Below the pieces are notes generated by a model. The model had not been told where the DNA came from. It was given only the letters and a program-made list of their open reading frames with translations, and ran no database searches. The translations under genes were made by a program, and so were the position numbers. Positions 8,783 to 17,842 of a DNA stretch of 64,000 bases are shown in pieces (the stretch's first letter is position 1; every line of letters begins with the position of its first letter). Source of the stretch: CAWINX01 sp963837585 (GTDB lineage: Bacteria > Actinomycetota > Thermoleophilia > Solirubrobacterales > 70-9); the NCBI GenBank assembly GCA_963837585.1, contig CAWINX010000003.1, positions 682,001 to 746,000 on the forward strand, in the 5' to 3' direction.

Positions 8783-9780
8783 GCGTTGCTGAGCACCTGA
8801 GACGGTGTCGGCAGCGAGGCGATCAGCCCGTTGTCGCGCATCCAACCGATGAAGGCCTGCCACTCGGTCGGGTTCATGTAGCCATAGGGGTTGCCGGCGG
8901 TTCCGCTCGGCGCCAGCAGCGGCAGAGTCGCCTTCACCTCGGCTTCGGTCAGCTTCGGGTCGAGGTCGTGGTTGGCCTCCAGCACCGCCTTGGTGGCCGC
9001 GGCCGGGTCCTTCACGGCGGCGGCGGTGCCGCGTTGCAGCGCGGCGATGAAGAGCCGGAAGGCCTCGGGGTCCTCCTTGAGCCGCTTGCGGTTTGCGACC
9101 AGGACCAGCTCGTCGTAGGTGGGGACGCCGAGCTTGTCGACCGGGGTGACGACGGGGTTCTTGCCGCGCTTGCGCAGGTCGACCCCTTCGACGTTGAGAA
9201 AGCCGCCCAGCATCGCCTGGGCGCTGCCGCCGACCAGCGCCGGCAACAGCCCGAAGCCGACGTTGACGGCCTTCACGGCGGAGGGGGAGAGGTTGGCGCG
9301 GGCGAGGATCGTCTTCAGGAAGGCGTCCTGGTACGGGATCCCGGCGGTCGCGATCGTCTTGCCGCGCAGGCTCCCGATTCCCTTGATGCCGGACTTCTTC
9401 AGCCAGATCATCGAGGTCAGCGGCCGGTTGACCAGCGCACCGATCGCGACCACGTCGAGGCCCTTGTCTTGGGCGAGCAGCACCTCGGGCTCATAGGAGA
9501 TCGCCAGGTCGGTCCGGCCCGCGGCGACCTGGCGGATCGGCGCCGAGGGGTCGGAGGGCGCGTCGATGCTGACGTTCAGACCGGCGTCACGGAAGTAGCC
9601 GAGCTTCTGCGCCATGTAGATCCCCGCGTGGTCGGGGTTGGGGTAGAAGTCGAGCGTCAGGCCGAACGGCTGCGCCTCGGCGGTGACGTTCTCGCTCTTT
9701 TCGCCGCAGGCCGCGAGGCCGAGGGCGAGGGCCAGCAGGGCAACGGCGACCGCGATCGCTGGGGTCCGTCGGAGTCTCAT
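8755..9780 (-). CDS. ABC transporter substrate-binding lipoprotein, NMT1/ThiY-like
   Basis: A 341-residue periplasmic-type binding protein with a lipoprotein signal (hydrophobic core ending LAAC, about C25). The motif LTLDFYPNPDHAGIYMA closely resembles the NMT1/THI5-like family, whose bacterial members (ThiY) bind pyrimidine precursors of thiamine; the related SsuA/TauA group binds sulfonates. It is the last gene of a three-gene importer operon, 9 bp after the permease. Its end overlaps the convergent GGDEF-EAL gene by 28 bp. The exact ligand is inferred from family resemblance only. Confidence 0.85.
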   Translation of the reverse strand: MRLRRTPAIAVAVALLALALGLAACGEKSENVTAEAQPFGLTLDFYPNPDHAGIYMAQKLGYFRDAGLNVSIDAPSDPSAPIRQVAAGRTDLAISYEPEVLLAQDKGLDVVAIGALVNRPLTSMIWLKKSGIKGIGSLRGKTIATAGIPYQDAFLKTILARANLSPSAVKAVNVGFGLLPALVGGSAQAMLGGFLNVEGVDLRKRGKNPVVTPVDKLGVPTYDELVLVANRKRLKEDPEAFRLFIAALQRGTAAAVKDPAAATKAVLEANHDLDPKLTEAEVKATLPLLAPSGTAGNPYGYMNPTEWQAFIGWMRDNGLIASLPTPSQVLSNAYLAGNIPE

Positions 9781-9789
9781 CCCCCCTTT

Positions 9790-10542
9790 CTATCGCCAAG
9801 TGACGATGCGGCGCTCCGCGAGGGCAAGTAGGCCGAAGAGGGCGATCGCCATTGCCGAGAGCACGACCACCGAGGCGAACAGCCGCGCCGTCTCCAGTTG
9901 AGCGTTGTCTTGGAGCATCAGGTGGCCGAGCCCGGACGCGGACCCGGCCCACTCGCCGAAGACGGCGCCGATCACCGCCACCGCGACGGCGATCTTGGCG
10001 CCGCTGAAGGCATAGGGCAGGGCGGTGGGGGCTTCGACCCGGCGAAACGTCTGCCAGCGGCTCGCGTCGAGCGTTCGCATCATCTTGCTCGCCTCGGGGT
10101 CGACGGAGCGCAGGCCGTCGAGGGCGTTGACGGTGATCGGGAAGAAGCAGATCAGCGCGATGATTCCCAGCTTCGGGCCGATCCCGTAGCCGAACCAGAC
10201 GACGAGGATCGGCGCGATCACGATGATCGGGATTGTCTGCGAGGCGACCAGCAGCGGATAGGTGGCGCGCCGCAGCGTCTCGGAGAGGTGCAGCGCGGTC
10301 GCGAAGGCGAGCCCGGCGACGAGCGCGCAGCAGAAGCCGAGCAGAACCTCCTGCAGCGTCACCCAGGCGTTGTCGGCGAGCAGCGAGCGGTTCTCCCAGA
10401 GCGAGGAGGCGATATCGGAGGGCGCCGGGACGAGGAAGTCCTCGAGGTGCAGCGCGCCGGCGATCGCCCCGGTCGTGGCGGCCACCTGCCAGAGCGCGAT
10501 CAGCGCCGCGATCACCAGCGCGGGGAGGACCCAGCGCTTCAC
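9790..10542 (-). CDS. ABC transporter permease, ThiX/SsuC-like
   Basis: A 250-residue inner-membrane permease with about six hydrophobic segments and the BPD_transp_1 coupling loop (EASKMMRTLDASRWQTFRRV). The GTG at 10542 is the likely start: it overlaps the ATPase stop as GTGA, a standard coupled arrangement, and gives the usual length for SsuC/ThiX permeases. It forms the membrane channel of the importer encoded by the flanking ATPase and binding-protein genes. Confidence 0.88.
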   Translation of the reverse strand: MKRWVLPALVIAALIALWQVAATTGAIAGALHLEDFLVPAPSDIASSLWENRSLLADNAWVTLQEVLLGFCCALVAGLAFATALHLSETLRRATYPLLVASQTIPIIVIAPILVVWFGYGIGPKLGIIALICFFPITVNALDGLRSVDPEASKMMRTLDASRWQTFRRVEAPTALPYAFSGAKIAVAVAVIGAVFGEWAGSASGLGHLMLQDNAQLETARLFASVVVLSAMAIALFGLLALAERRIVTWR

Positions 10543-11366
10543 GATGCGCCCTCGCGCAGGGCCCGCATCGCTCGCTCGCGCGTCGCGACGAACTCCGGGG
10601 CGGTGACCGCTGCGTCGCGGTCGGGCGCGCGCGGCTGCGGCGCTCGCAGCTCTTCGACGATTCGCGCCGGCCGCGCCGAGAGCACGGCGACGCGATCGGA
10701 GAGGTAGAGCGCCTCCTCGACATCGTGGGTGACGAGGACGACGGTGCGCGGGTCGGCCCGGAGCGCCTCGGCCAGCCACTCCTGCATCTCGGCGCGGGTG
10801 ATCGCGTCGAGCGAGGCGAAGGGCTCGTCGAGGGCCAGCACCGGCTTGCCGGCCAGCAGCGTGCGCAGGAAGGCGACTCGCTGGCGCATCCCCCCGGACA
10901 GCTCGGCGGGGTGGGCGCGCTCGAACCCCTCGAGGCCGAAGCGCTCGAAGTGTTGGGCCGCCTCGCGGCGGGCTTCGGTCCGGCCCAGGCCGTGGTTGCG
11001 CAGCGCCAGAGCGGCGTTGTCGAGCGCCGAGTACCAGGGCAGCAGCAGGTCGCGCTGCGGCATGAAGGCGCAGCGGGCGAGGCGGCCGGCGGGGTCGTGC
11101 GCGCCCCCGACCGAGATCTCCCCGAGGGAGGGTTCGCGCAGCCCGGCGATCAGCTCCAGCAGCGTCGACTTGCCGCAGCCGGAGGGCCCCACCAGCCCGA
11201 GCACCTGGTGCGGAGCCGCCTCCAGGTCGAGTCGCTCGATCGTTCGCAGCTCGCCGTAGGAGTGGGCCAGCTCGCGGATGGAGACGGCCGCGCCGCCGTC
11301 CCCACGGGCGGCCGGCATTGCAGGCATGGGGGTCTTTGCGGCGAAATTCTCGGTTTCGGCCCGCAT
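10539..11366 (-). CDS. ABC transporter ATPase, ThiZ/SsuB-like
   Basis: A 275-residue ATPase with Walker A GPSGCGKST, Q-loop MPQRD, signature ELSGGMRQRV, Walker B VLALDEPFASLD and switch His in LVTHDVEEA. It energises uptake by the downstream permease and binding protein. ATG 11366 is chosen; ATGs a few codons further in are possible. The gene is divergent from the TauE/SafE gene with 74 bp between them. I see no thiamine-pyrophosphate riboswitch in that space. Confidence 0.88.
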   Translation of the reverse strand: MRAETENFAAKTPMPAMPAARGDGGAAVSIRELAHSYGELRTIERLDLEAAPHQVLGLVGPSGCGKSTLLELIAGLREPSLGEISVGGAHDPAGRLARCAFMPQRDLLLPWYSALDNAALALRNHGLGRTEARREAAQHFERFGLEGFERAHPAELSGGMRQRVAFLRTLLAGKPVLALDEPFASLDAITRAEMQEWLAEALRADPRTVVLVTHDVEEALYLSDRVAVLSARPARIVEELRAPQPRAPDRDAAVTAPEFVATRERAMRALREGAS

Positions 11367-11440
11367 GTTGCTATCCTGCCGCACTTCGCACTCCTGACCT
11401 AAGTAGTCGAGAAAGTCGATAAAGCAAGAAGGCAGCCTCC

Positions 11441-12364
11441 ATGGATCCCGCAATCATCCTTTTCGGGCTCGGCATCGGCATCCTCGTCGGCATGACCGGC
11501 ATGGGCGGCGGCTCGCTGATGACGCCGCTGCTGATCCTCATCTTCGGGATCCAGCCGACCACCGCGATCGGCACCGACATCTTCTATTCGGCCGTGACCA
11601 AGACGGTTGGTGGCTGGCGTCACTTCCGGATGAAGACCGTGAACATGGAGCTGGTCAAGTGGCTGTCGCTGGGCAGTGTCCCCGCGGCGGTTGCCGGAGT
11701 CGCGATCGTCTCGGTGCTCGAGAAGCACGTCGGAACCGACCGACTCGACTCGCTCGTCTACGCGGTGCTCGGCGGCACTCTGCTGATGGTCGGGATCATC
11801 ACCCTGGCGCGGGCGCTGATCCTGCGCCGCCTGGTCGACGAGCGCGAGCGCTTTGAGGTTGAGCGCCGCCACAAAGTCGCCGCCGTCGTAATCGGCGCCA
11901 CCACCGGCTTCGTGATCGGGATCACCTCGGCCGGCTCCGGCACGGTGATCGCGATCCTGCTGATCGCCGTCTACCGCCTCGCCCCGAAGAAAGTCGTCGG
12001 CACCGACGTCTTCCACGCCGCCGTCCTGCTCTGGGCCGCCGGGATCGCCCACTGGATCGGCGGCAACGTCGACTTCACTCTCGCCGCCAACATCCTGATC
12101 GGCTCGGTGCCGGGTGTCGTGATCGGCGCCGCGCTCTCCGACAGGGCCCCTCAGGGCTTTATCCGCACCGGGCTGGGCGTCGTCCTGATCGGCTCGGGGA
12201 TCGTCACGATCCAGAAGGGCGACCCGACCGTCTGGCCGATCGCCGCCGGAGTAGCCGCCCTCAGCCTCGGCGCGATCCTCTACGCGCCGCACTGGCTCAA
12301 CCGCCGCCGGGCGCGCAACGGGGGCTCGCCGCCGAGCGACTTGACCCCCGAGACGATCGGTTAA
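11441..12364 (+). CDS. TauE/SafE family sulfite/anion exporter
   Basis: A 307-residue membrane protein with around eight hydrophobic segments and the internal duplication typical of TauE/SafE permeases: MTGMGGGSLMTPLLIL with GTDIFYSAVTK in the first half, and ITSAGSGTVIAILL with VGTDVFHAAVL in the second. The family exports sulfite, sulfoacetate or similar organosulfur anions, but substrates are mostly unknown. It is divergent from a nitrogen/sulfur-compound-type ABC importer and convergent with an Rrf2 regulator gene, a context consistent with sulfur metabolism. Confidence 0.82.
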   Translation: MDPAIILFGLGIGILVGMTGMGGGSLMTPLLILIFGIQPTTAIGTDIFYSAVTKTVGGWRHFRMKTVNMELVKWLSLGSVPAAVAGVAIVSVLEKHVGTDRLDSLVYAVLGGTLLMVGIITLARALILRRLVDERERFEVERRHKVAAVVIGATTGFVIGITSAGSGTVIAILLIAVYRLAPKKVVGTDVFHAAVLLWAAGIAHWIGGNVDFTLAANILIGSVPGVVIGAALSDRAPQGFIRTGLGVVLIGSGIVTIQKGDPTVWPIAAGVAALSLGAILYAPHWLNRRRARNGGSPPSDLTPETIG

Positions 12365-12382
12365 CCGCCGGAGAGGGCGCCG

Positions 12383-12838
12383 CTACCGGGCGACCCAGGC
12401 GTCGGGCGAGTCGACCAGGTGCTCGACCACCGGCGGCAGCTCGCCGGAGACGAGGTCGGCGAGGGTGACCTGCTCGACGACGCTGCGCAGGCTGGCCCGC
12501 ACCGCGATCCAGACCTCCTGAAGATGTTCGGCGTTGCCGCGGTACTCGATCGCCTCGGGCGGGGAGGACTGCACGTGGGCGATCGGCCCCTCGACCGCCC
12601 GCACGACGTCGGCGATCGTCACGTCGTCGGCCGGCCGTGCCAGCCAATAACCGCCCTTGGCCCCCCGCCGAGCCCGCACGATCCCGGCGTGCTTCAGCTC
12701 CAACAAAATGTGCTCGAGGAACTGCAGCGGAATGTCCTGCGCCTCCGCCAGCTTCTCCCCCTTGACGGGCCCCTCGTCGGCCGCCGCCAGCTCGGCGGCG
12801 GCGCGCACTGCGTAGTCGGCCTTCGCGGAAACGCGCAC
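12383..12838 (-). CDS. Rrf2-family transcriptional regulator, cysteine-free
   Basis: A 151-residue winged-helix protein beginning MRVSAKADYAVRAAAELA, the classic Rrf2 start, followed by IPLQFLEHILLELKHAGIV (recognition helix region) and GAKGGYWLARP (wing). IscR and NsrR members of the family bind an iron-sulfur cluster through three Cys, but this protein has no Cys at all. It therefore resembles the cluster-free CymR type, which controls cysteine metabolism with a protein partner. It lies 12 bp after the VWA gene and is probably the last gene of the MoxR operon. Confidence 0.85.
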   Translation of the reverse strand: MRVSAKADYAVRAAAELAAADEGPVKGEKLAEAQDIPLQFLEHILLELKHAGIVRARRGAKGGYWLARPADDVTIADVVRAVEGPIAHVQSSPPEAIEYRGNAEHLQEVWIAVRASLRSVVEQVTLADLVSGELPPVVEHLVDSPDAWVAR

Positions 12839-12850
12839 GGTCGGAGTTAA

Positions 12851-14257
12851 TCAGTCCTGTGTCGGCACGCCGCCGGCGACGACGTTGACGAAGTTCTCCA
12901 AGTGCCGAGTGGTCCAGCACTCGAACGCCCCGTCGCAGTAGCGCTCGTAGGCGGCCATCACCGAGTCGCCGTAGTTCCAGTAGAGCCGCGGCTCGGGGTT
13001 GAGCCAGAAGAGCCGGCCGGCTCGCTCGGCGACCTGAGCGAAGACCTCGGCGTGGGGCTCGCGACCGTTGGTGCGGGCGTCGCCGAGCACGATCACGGTC
13101 GAGCTGGGGCCCAGCTCGTCGGAGATCTCGGCCAGGAACTCCAGCCAGACGCGGCCGTAGTCGGTGTAGCCGGAGACGTCGGCAACGCCGCCCTCGCTGG
13201 AGATCCGCTGCGAGGCGGCGCGGAAGTCTCGCTCGTGCTCGAAGACCTCGGTCACCTCCGAGATCCGCTCGATGAAGACGAAGCTGCGCAGCTTGCGGAA
13301 CGAGTCGTGCAGCGCGTGCAGGACCGAGAGAAAGAAGACGCTGGCCGAGGTGACCGAGGTGGAGACGTCGCAGAGGACGTAGATCTCGGGGCGCCGCGGT
13401 CGCTTCGGCCGGTAGCGCAGGTGCATCGGCACGCCGCCGGTCTCCAGCGAGGCGCGCATCGTGCGGCGCACGTCGACCGCCTGTCCCTTGCGGCGCCCGC
13501 GCTGCTCGTGCCCCAGGGTCGCCAGGCGGCGCTTCATCTGCGAGACGGCGCGATGCACGGCGGCGAGGTCCTGGGTCGGGCTGGTCGGCAGGGCGCGATC
13601 AAGCTCGGCCAGGGGACGGGAGGGGGGGAGGGTCTCGGTCCGCTCGATCAGGTCGCGTTCCAGCTCCCGGCGCAGGTGGCGCTCGAAGCGGTTGAGCTGC
13701 TCACGGTCGATCGGCGGTCGCTCGGTCGCTCCGTCCTGCGCCGGCGGTTGCGTTCCGGCCGAGAGCCCGAGCGTGCGGCGGATTCGCTGGACGTCGACCC
13801 CGACCACGCCGGAGCCCTCGGCGCGGCGGCCGAAGGCGGCAATCGCCAGCCGCGCCAGGTCGCGCATCTCCCCGTCGTTGCCCTCGGCGATCGCCTGGCG
13901 GATCTGCTCGCGCAGCTCGTCGAGGTCGAGACGATCGCCGCCCTCGTGCCGCTGCTCCCCCTCGGTGACGCCGCGCTCGATCGCCTCGCCCTCGGTGGAG
14001 CGGAAGAAGAATCGATCGAAGAGCAGCTCGAAGACCCGCCTGTCCTCCTGGGACTTGGCGATCGTCGTCGCCAGCGCTTCGCGGAAGTCCTCCCGCTCGG
14101 TCCAGGGGATCTGATCCAGCGCCGCGAACGCGTCGAGGATCTCCGACGTCCCGACCGCGACCCCCTCGCTGCGAAGCTCCTCGCAGAAGGCGAGCAGCTT
14201 CGGCGCCAGCCCCGGAGGCCCGGTGTCGAGTTTCGGCCCGTAGGGCGAGGCGGCCAT
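12851..14257 (-). CDS. VWA-domain protein (CoxE-like), partner of MoxR ATPase
   Basis: A 468-residue protein with a charged N-terminal half and a C-terminal von Willebrand factor A domain of the CoxE type: IYVLCDVSTSVTSAS (a DxSxS MIDAS metal site), then GYTDYGRVWLEF and VIVLGDARTNG. MoxR/VWA pairs act as chaperone-like modules that activate or metallate client proteins; CoxD/CoxE serve the Mo/Cu carbon monoxide dehydrogenase. No dehydrogenase structural gene is in this window, so the client is unknown. ATG 14257 lies 5 bp after the MoxR stop. Confidence 0.82.
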   Translation of the reverse strand: MAASPYGPKLDTGPPGLAPKLLAFCEELRSEGVAVGTSEILDAFAALDQIPWTEREDFREALATTIAKSQEDRRVFELLFDRFFFRSTEGEAIERGVTEGEQRHEGGDRLDLDELREQIRQAIAEGNDGEMRDLARLAIAAFGRRAEGSGVVGVDVQRIRRTLGLSAGTQPPAQDGATERPPIDREQLNRFERHLRRELERDLIERTETLPPSRPLAELDRALPTSPTQDLAAVHRAVSQMKRRLATLGHEQRGRRKGQAVDVRRTMRASLETGGVPMHLRYRPKRPRRPEIYVLCDVSTSVTSASVFFLSVLHALHDSFRKLRSFVFIERISEVTEVFEHERDFRAASQRISSEGGVADVSGYTDYGRVWLEFLAEISDELGPSSTVIVLGDARTNGREPHAEVFAQVAERAGRLFWLNPEPRLYWNYGDSVMAAYERYCDGAFECWTTRHLENFVNVVAGGVPTQD

Positions 14258-14262
14258 CGGCC

Positions 14263-15150
14263 TCAGCCCTGGGTGGGCGCGGCGAGTTTGACGCCGACCC
14301 GCTCGGCAACCAGGTCGATGTCGGTGCGGTGCTTGACGATGATCGACATCGACTGCGCGAAGGTCTCGCTGTCGATGTCCTCCGCCCCCATCAGCAGCAG
14401 CGTCCGCGCCCAGTCGATCGACTCGGCGATCGAGGGGGGCTTTTTCAGGTCGAGCGCGCGCACCATCTGCACCACCTCGACCATCCGTCGCGCCAATGCC
14501 TCGGGCAGGTCGGGCGTGTGCAGGCGGACGATCTCCATCTCGCGATCGACCTCGGGGTAGTCGAGCCAGAGGTAGAGGCAGCGGCGCTTCAGCGCCTCGG
14601 TCAACTCGCGCGAGTTGTTCGAGGTGAGGACGACGATCGGCATCGTCGTCGCCGAGACCTGGCCGAGCTCGGGGATCGTGATCTGGAAATCGGAGAGCAG
14701 CTCCAGCAGCATCGCCTCGAACTCCTGGTCGGTCTTGTCGATCTCGTCGATCAGCAGGACGACAGGCTCGGGGCTGGCGATCGCGTGCATCAGCGGGCGC
14801 TCGAGCAGGAACTCCTTGGCGAAGATGTCGTCGTGAACGTCCTCCCAGCCGCATTCCCCGCCGGCCTGGATCCGCAGCAGCTGCTTGCGGTAGTTCCACT
14901 CGTAGAGCGCCTTCGCCTCGTCGAGGCCCTCGTAGCACTGGAGGCGGATCAGCTCGCGACCCGTGGCCCGGGAGAGCGCCTTGGCCAGCTCGGTCTTGCC
15001 GACACCGGCCGGGCCCTCGACCAGAACGGGCTTGCCGAGCCGCTGAGCGAGGAAGGAGACCAGCGCCGTGGACTCGTCGGCCAGGTAGCCGGCCGCGGCC
15101 AGCGCCTCCTTGACCTCGGTCACCGACCCTGGTGTGAGCGCCTCATCCAT
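14263..15150 (-). CDS. MoxR-family AAA+ ATPase
   Basis: A 295-residue AAA+ protein with Walker A EGPAGVGKTELAK, Walker B VVLLIDEIDK, sensor 1 LTSNNSRELTEALKRRC and the sensor 2 region. The sequence matches the CoxD/MoxR group that partners VWA proteins. It heads an apparent operon MoxR - VWA - Rrf2 with spacings of 5 and 12 bp. The start is 8 bp from the divergent small membrane-protein gene, so the promoters must overlap. Confidence 0.88.
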   Translation of the reverse strand: MDEALTPGSVTEVKEALAAAGYLADESTALVSFLAQRLGKPVLVEGPAGVGKTELAKALSRATGRELIRLQCYEGLDEAKALYEWNYRKQLLRIQAGGECGWEDVHDDIFAKEFLLERPLMHAIASPEPVVLLIDEIDKTDQEFEAMLLELLSDFQITIPELGQVSATTMPIVVLTSNNSRELTEALKRRCLYLWLDYPEVDREMEIVRLHTPDLPEALARRMVEVVQMVRALDLKKPPSIAESIDWARTLLLMGAEDIDSETFAQSMSIIVKHRTDIDLVAERVGVKLAAPTQG

Positions 15151-15158
15151 CGGAGGCG

Positions 15159-15404
15159 ATGATAATCCGCCCGGTGCCCGACCTCGTTCCGCCGCTCGCG
15201 GCGTTGCTTCCCGACTCGCCGGACCCGTACGTCGCGCTGTTGCTGATCGGCTTTGCCGCCGGCGTCCTCGGCTACCTGATTCGCCAGCGCTGGCTGGTGG
15301 TGGTCGGGATCGCCCTGATCTTCCTCGGCGCCTTCTTCTTTCCGATCGCCGTCAAGTTGACTACCGACAAGAGCCCGCCGCCGACCCAAACGGCGCCGGG
15401 GTGA
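15159..15404 (+). CDS. Small two-helix membrane protein
   Basis: An 81-residue protein with two hydrophobic helices (about 24-42 and 45-65) separated by the basic turn RQR, and a Pro-rich tail. I do not recognise a family. It is divergent from the MoxR operon (8 bp between starts) and precedes the lipoprotein gene by 59 bp on the same strand, so it could be co-transcribed with it. Confidence 0.5.
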   Translation: MIIRPVPDLVPPLAALLPDSPDPYVALLLIGFAAGVLGYLIRQRWLVVVGIALIFLGAFFFPIAVKLTTDKSPPPTQTAPG

Positions 15405-15463
15405 ATCCTCTAGCGTTTAGCGCCCGAGCCAACCGATCCTCGACCTCCAGGAGGCCGCTTCCC

Positions 15464-16631
15464 TTGAGCCGACTTCGCACCCTCTTTCTGTTTGGCACCG
15501 CGCTGGCGCTGGCGGTCGTACTCGCCGCGTGCGGCAGCAGCGGCGGCAGCAGCGACGCGAACCCGCAGACGGTCGTCAACAACGCCACCCTTCAGGGGAT
15601 CGACAGCGGCAACCTCGACCTCTCGCTCGGCATCGACGTCAAGGGCAACAAGGGCGGTCACATCGACGTCGGCGTCTCCGGCCCGTTCCAGAGCCAGGGG
15701 AAGAACCAGCTTCCGCAGCTGGACATGACCGTTAAGGCGAACGGGTCGGTCAACAATCAGAACGTCGACTTCGAGGGCGGCCTGACCTTGCTGGCCGACC
15801 GTGGCTACGTCAACTACAAGGGCACCGAGTACGAGATCGACCCGGCGACCTTCGGCTTCGTCAAGACGTCGATCCAGCAGGCGCAGCAGAAAAACGGTGG
15901 CGCCCAGAGTCAGTCGGGCCTCTCGCAGTCCTGCCAGAACGCGGTCGGCAAACTCAAGATCAACGATTTCGTCACCAACCTGACCAACGAGGGGACCTGC
16001 CGACGTCGGCGGCACCGGCACCACGCACGTCAGCGGCGACCTCGTCATCTCCACGGCCCTCGACCAGCTGATCAAGATCGCCGAGAACCCGGCCTGCAGC
16101 TCCCAGTTCAGCGGCGCGACCGGCCAGCTGCCGACCGGCGCCCAGCTCGACCAGGCGAAGAGCCTTTTGGCCGGCGCCGTCAAGTCCGCCCACGTCGACC
16201 TCTACGTCGGCGACGACAACATCGTGCGGCGGATCACCGCGCAGCTTGCGCTCAAGCCGCCCGCGGGAACCTCCAGCGGCGGCGCGACAGAGGTCGACCT
16301 CAACTTCGATCTGACCCTCTCCGACGTCAACCAGTCGCAGACGATCGAGGCGCCGTCGGAGGCCAAGCCGCTCAACGACCTGTTCCGCCAGCTCGGGATC
16401 AACCCGCTGTCGCTACTCGGCAAAAACGGCGGCCTCGACCTCAACGGGCTGAGCGGCGCCGGTGGCGGTGGAGCGGGCGGCATCGGCAGCCTGCTGCAGG
16501 GGATCAGCGGTGCGACCGGGGGCACAGGCGGCGGCTCCAATCCCGGCGGCATCTCCCAGGCCTATCTGAACTGCATCCAGGGAGCGAGCACGCCGGCAGA
16601 CCTGCAGAAGTGCGCAGGGCTCAACCAGTAA
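15464..16631 (+). CDS. Secreted lipoprotein (LppX/LprG-like fold possible), one frameshift
   Basis: Begins with a lipoprotein signal (RLRTLFLFG through LAVVLAAC, then GSSGGSS). The body reads like an LppX/LprG-type lipid-carrier lipoprotein: VDFEGGLTLLADRGYVNYKGTEYEIDP resembles the strands in which those proteins expose a hydrophobic pocket. The C-terminus is a Gly-rich linker ending AYLNCIQGASTPADLQKCAG, a two-Cys pattern. TTG 15464 is chosen because AGGAGG lies about 10 nt upstream. The frame breaks at about 16000: removing one C from TGCCGAC joins NEGTC to DVGGTGTTHVSGD. The corrected length is about 388 aa. Confidence 0.7.
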
Positions 16632-16652
16632 CGGCATAGCGCCACGCGTCTT

Positions 16653-16684
16653 GCGAAGGGCCCCGCGACGACGGGGCCCTTCGC
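16653..16684 (+). terminator. Strong hairpin terminator after the lipoprotein gene
   Basis: A 13-bp perfect stem (GCGAAGGGCCCCG and its complement) with a 6-nt loop, 21 bp after the lipoprotein stop. It is followed by CTTTACGCTT rather than a clean U-tract, so termination may be partly Rho-assisted. Confidence 0.75.
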
Positions 16685-16708
16685 CTTTACGCTTACGCTT
16701 CCCAGCCC

Positions 16709-17842
16709 ATGGACGAGGCGGGACCCAACCGGCCGCGGCTGAATGCCGCTTTCCTGCGCACGCCGGGCGGCTGGCCCTACCTGCTGGCGCCGCTGATCCC
16801 CGTCGCCGTGGCGCTGGATCTGGCCGATGCCTCGCCGACGCTGGTCTTCGCCGTGTCGGCGCTGGGGATCGTCCCCACCGCTGCCCTGATGGGCCGCGCC
16901 ACCGAGGAGCTGGCATCGAAGTCGGGCCCGGGCGTCGGCGGCCTGCTCAACGTCACCTTCGGCAACGCGCCGGAGCTGATCATCGCCCTCTTCGCGCTCG
17001 GCAAGGGACTCCAGGAGGTGGTCAAGGCCTCGATCATCGGCTCGATCATCGGCAACATCCTGCTCGTGCTTGGCGCCGCGATGCTGGCCGGCGGGCTGGG
17101 CCGGAGCAAACAGACCTTCAGCCGGACCAGCGCCGGCATCCAGACATCGATGCTGCTGCTGGCGGCCGCGGCAATGCTGATGCCGGCGATCTACGAGCTG
17201 GTCGAGGGCCAGGGCCTGCCCAGTCCCGGCGCGGCCAGCGTCGACTACGGCGGCACGGTCGAGCATCTCTCGCTGGCCGTGGCGATCGTCCTCGCTGCCA
17301 CCTACGTCGCCGGGCTCTTCTTCTCGCTGAAGACCCACCGCGACATCTTCAACCCCGAGTACGGGGACGAGGACAGCTGGGGCTGGTCGGTGCGCAAGTC
17401 AGTGATCGCCCTGGCGATCGCCGGGGTGCTGGTCGGCGTGATGTCGGAGGTGCTGGTCGGCTCGATCTCGGAGGCGTCGAAGGCGGTCGGGCTCTCGGAG
17501 TTCTTCATCGGCGTGATCGTCGTCGCGATCGTCGGCAACGCGGCCGAGCACTGGGTCGCCGTGCTGGTCGCGATGAAGAACAAGATGGACCTCGCCGTCA
17601 ACATCGCGATCGGCTCCAGCGCCCAGGTGGCGTTGTTCGTCGCCCCGGTGCTGGTGATCGTCTCCTTCTTCATCGGCCCCCACCCCCTCGCCCTCGTCTT
17701 CAACGGCTTCGAGCTGGGAGCCGTCCTACTCGCGGTCCTGGTCGCCAACTACGTCACCCAGGACGGGGAGTCGAACTGGTTCGAGGGCGTCCAGCTGCTG
17801 GCGATCTACGTGATCCTGGGCATCACCTTCTATTACGCCTGA
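16709..17842 (+). CDS. Calcium/proton antiporter, CaCA superfamily (CAX type)
   Basis: A 377-residue antiporter with about eleven hydrophobic segments and the two alpha-repeats of cation/H+ exchangers: GNAPELIIALFAL followed by KASIIGSIIGN in the first half, and GNAAEHWVAVLVAMKNKMD followed by IAIGSSAQVA in the second. The acidic residues in the GNAPE and GNAAE motifs are those used for ion exchange in CAX proteins. It should export Ca2+ in exchange for protons. Two TACGCT boxes lie 9-20 nt before the ATG. The stop is followed directly by a long hairpin. Confidence 0.9.
   Translation: MDEAGPNRPRLNAAFLRTPGGWPYLLAPLIPVAVALDLADASPTLVFAVSALGIVPTAALMGRATEELASKSGPGVGGLLNVTFGNAPELIIALFALGKGLQEVVKASIIGSIIGNILLVLGAAMLAGGLGRSKQTFSRTSAGIQTSMLLLAAAAMLMPAIYELVEGQGLPSPGAASVDYGGTVEHLSLAVAIVLAATYVAGLFFSLKTHRDIFNPEYGDEDSWGWSVRKSVIALAIAGVLVGVMSEVLVGSISEASKAVGLSEFFIGVIVVAIVGNAAEHWVAVLVAMKNKMDLAVNIAIGSSAQVALFVAPVLVIVSFFIGPHPLALVFNGFELGAVLLAVLVANYVTQDGESNWFEGVQLLAIYVILGITFYYA

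Noticed and set aside
11367..11440. TPP riboswitch before the ThiY-like importer
   Set aside because: Only 74 bp are available between divergent starts and no THI-box-like segment is visible.
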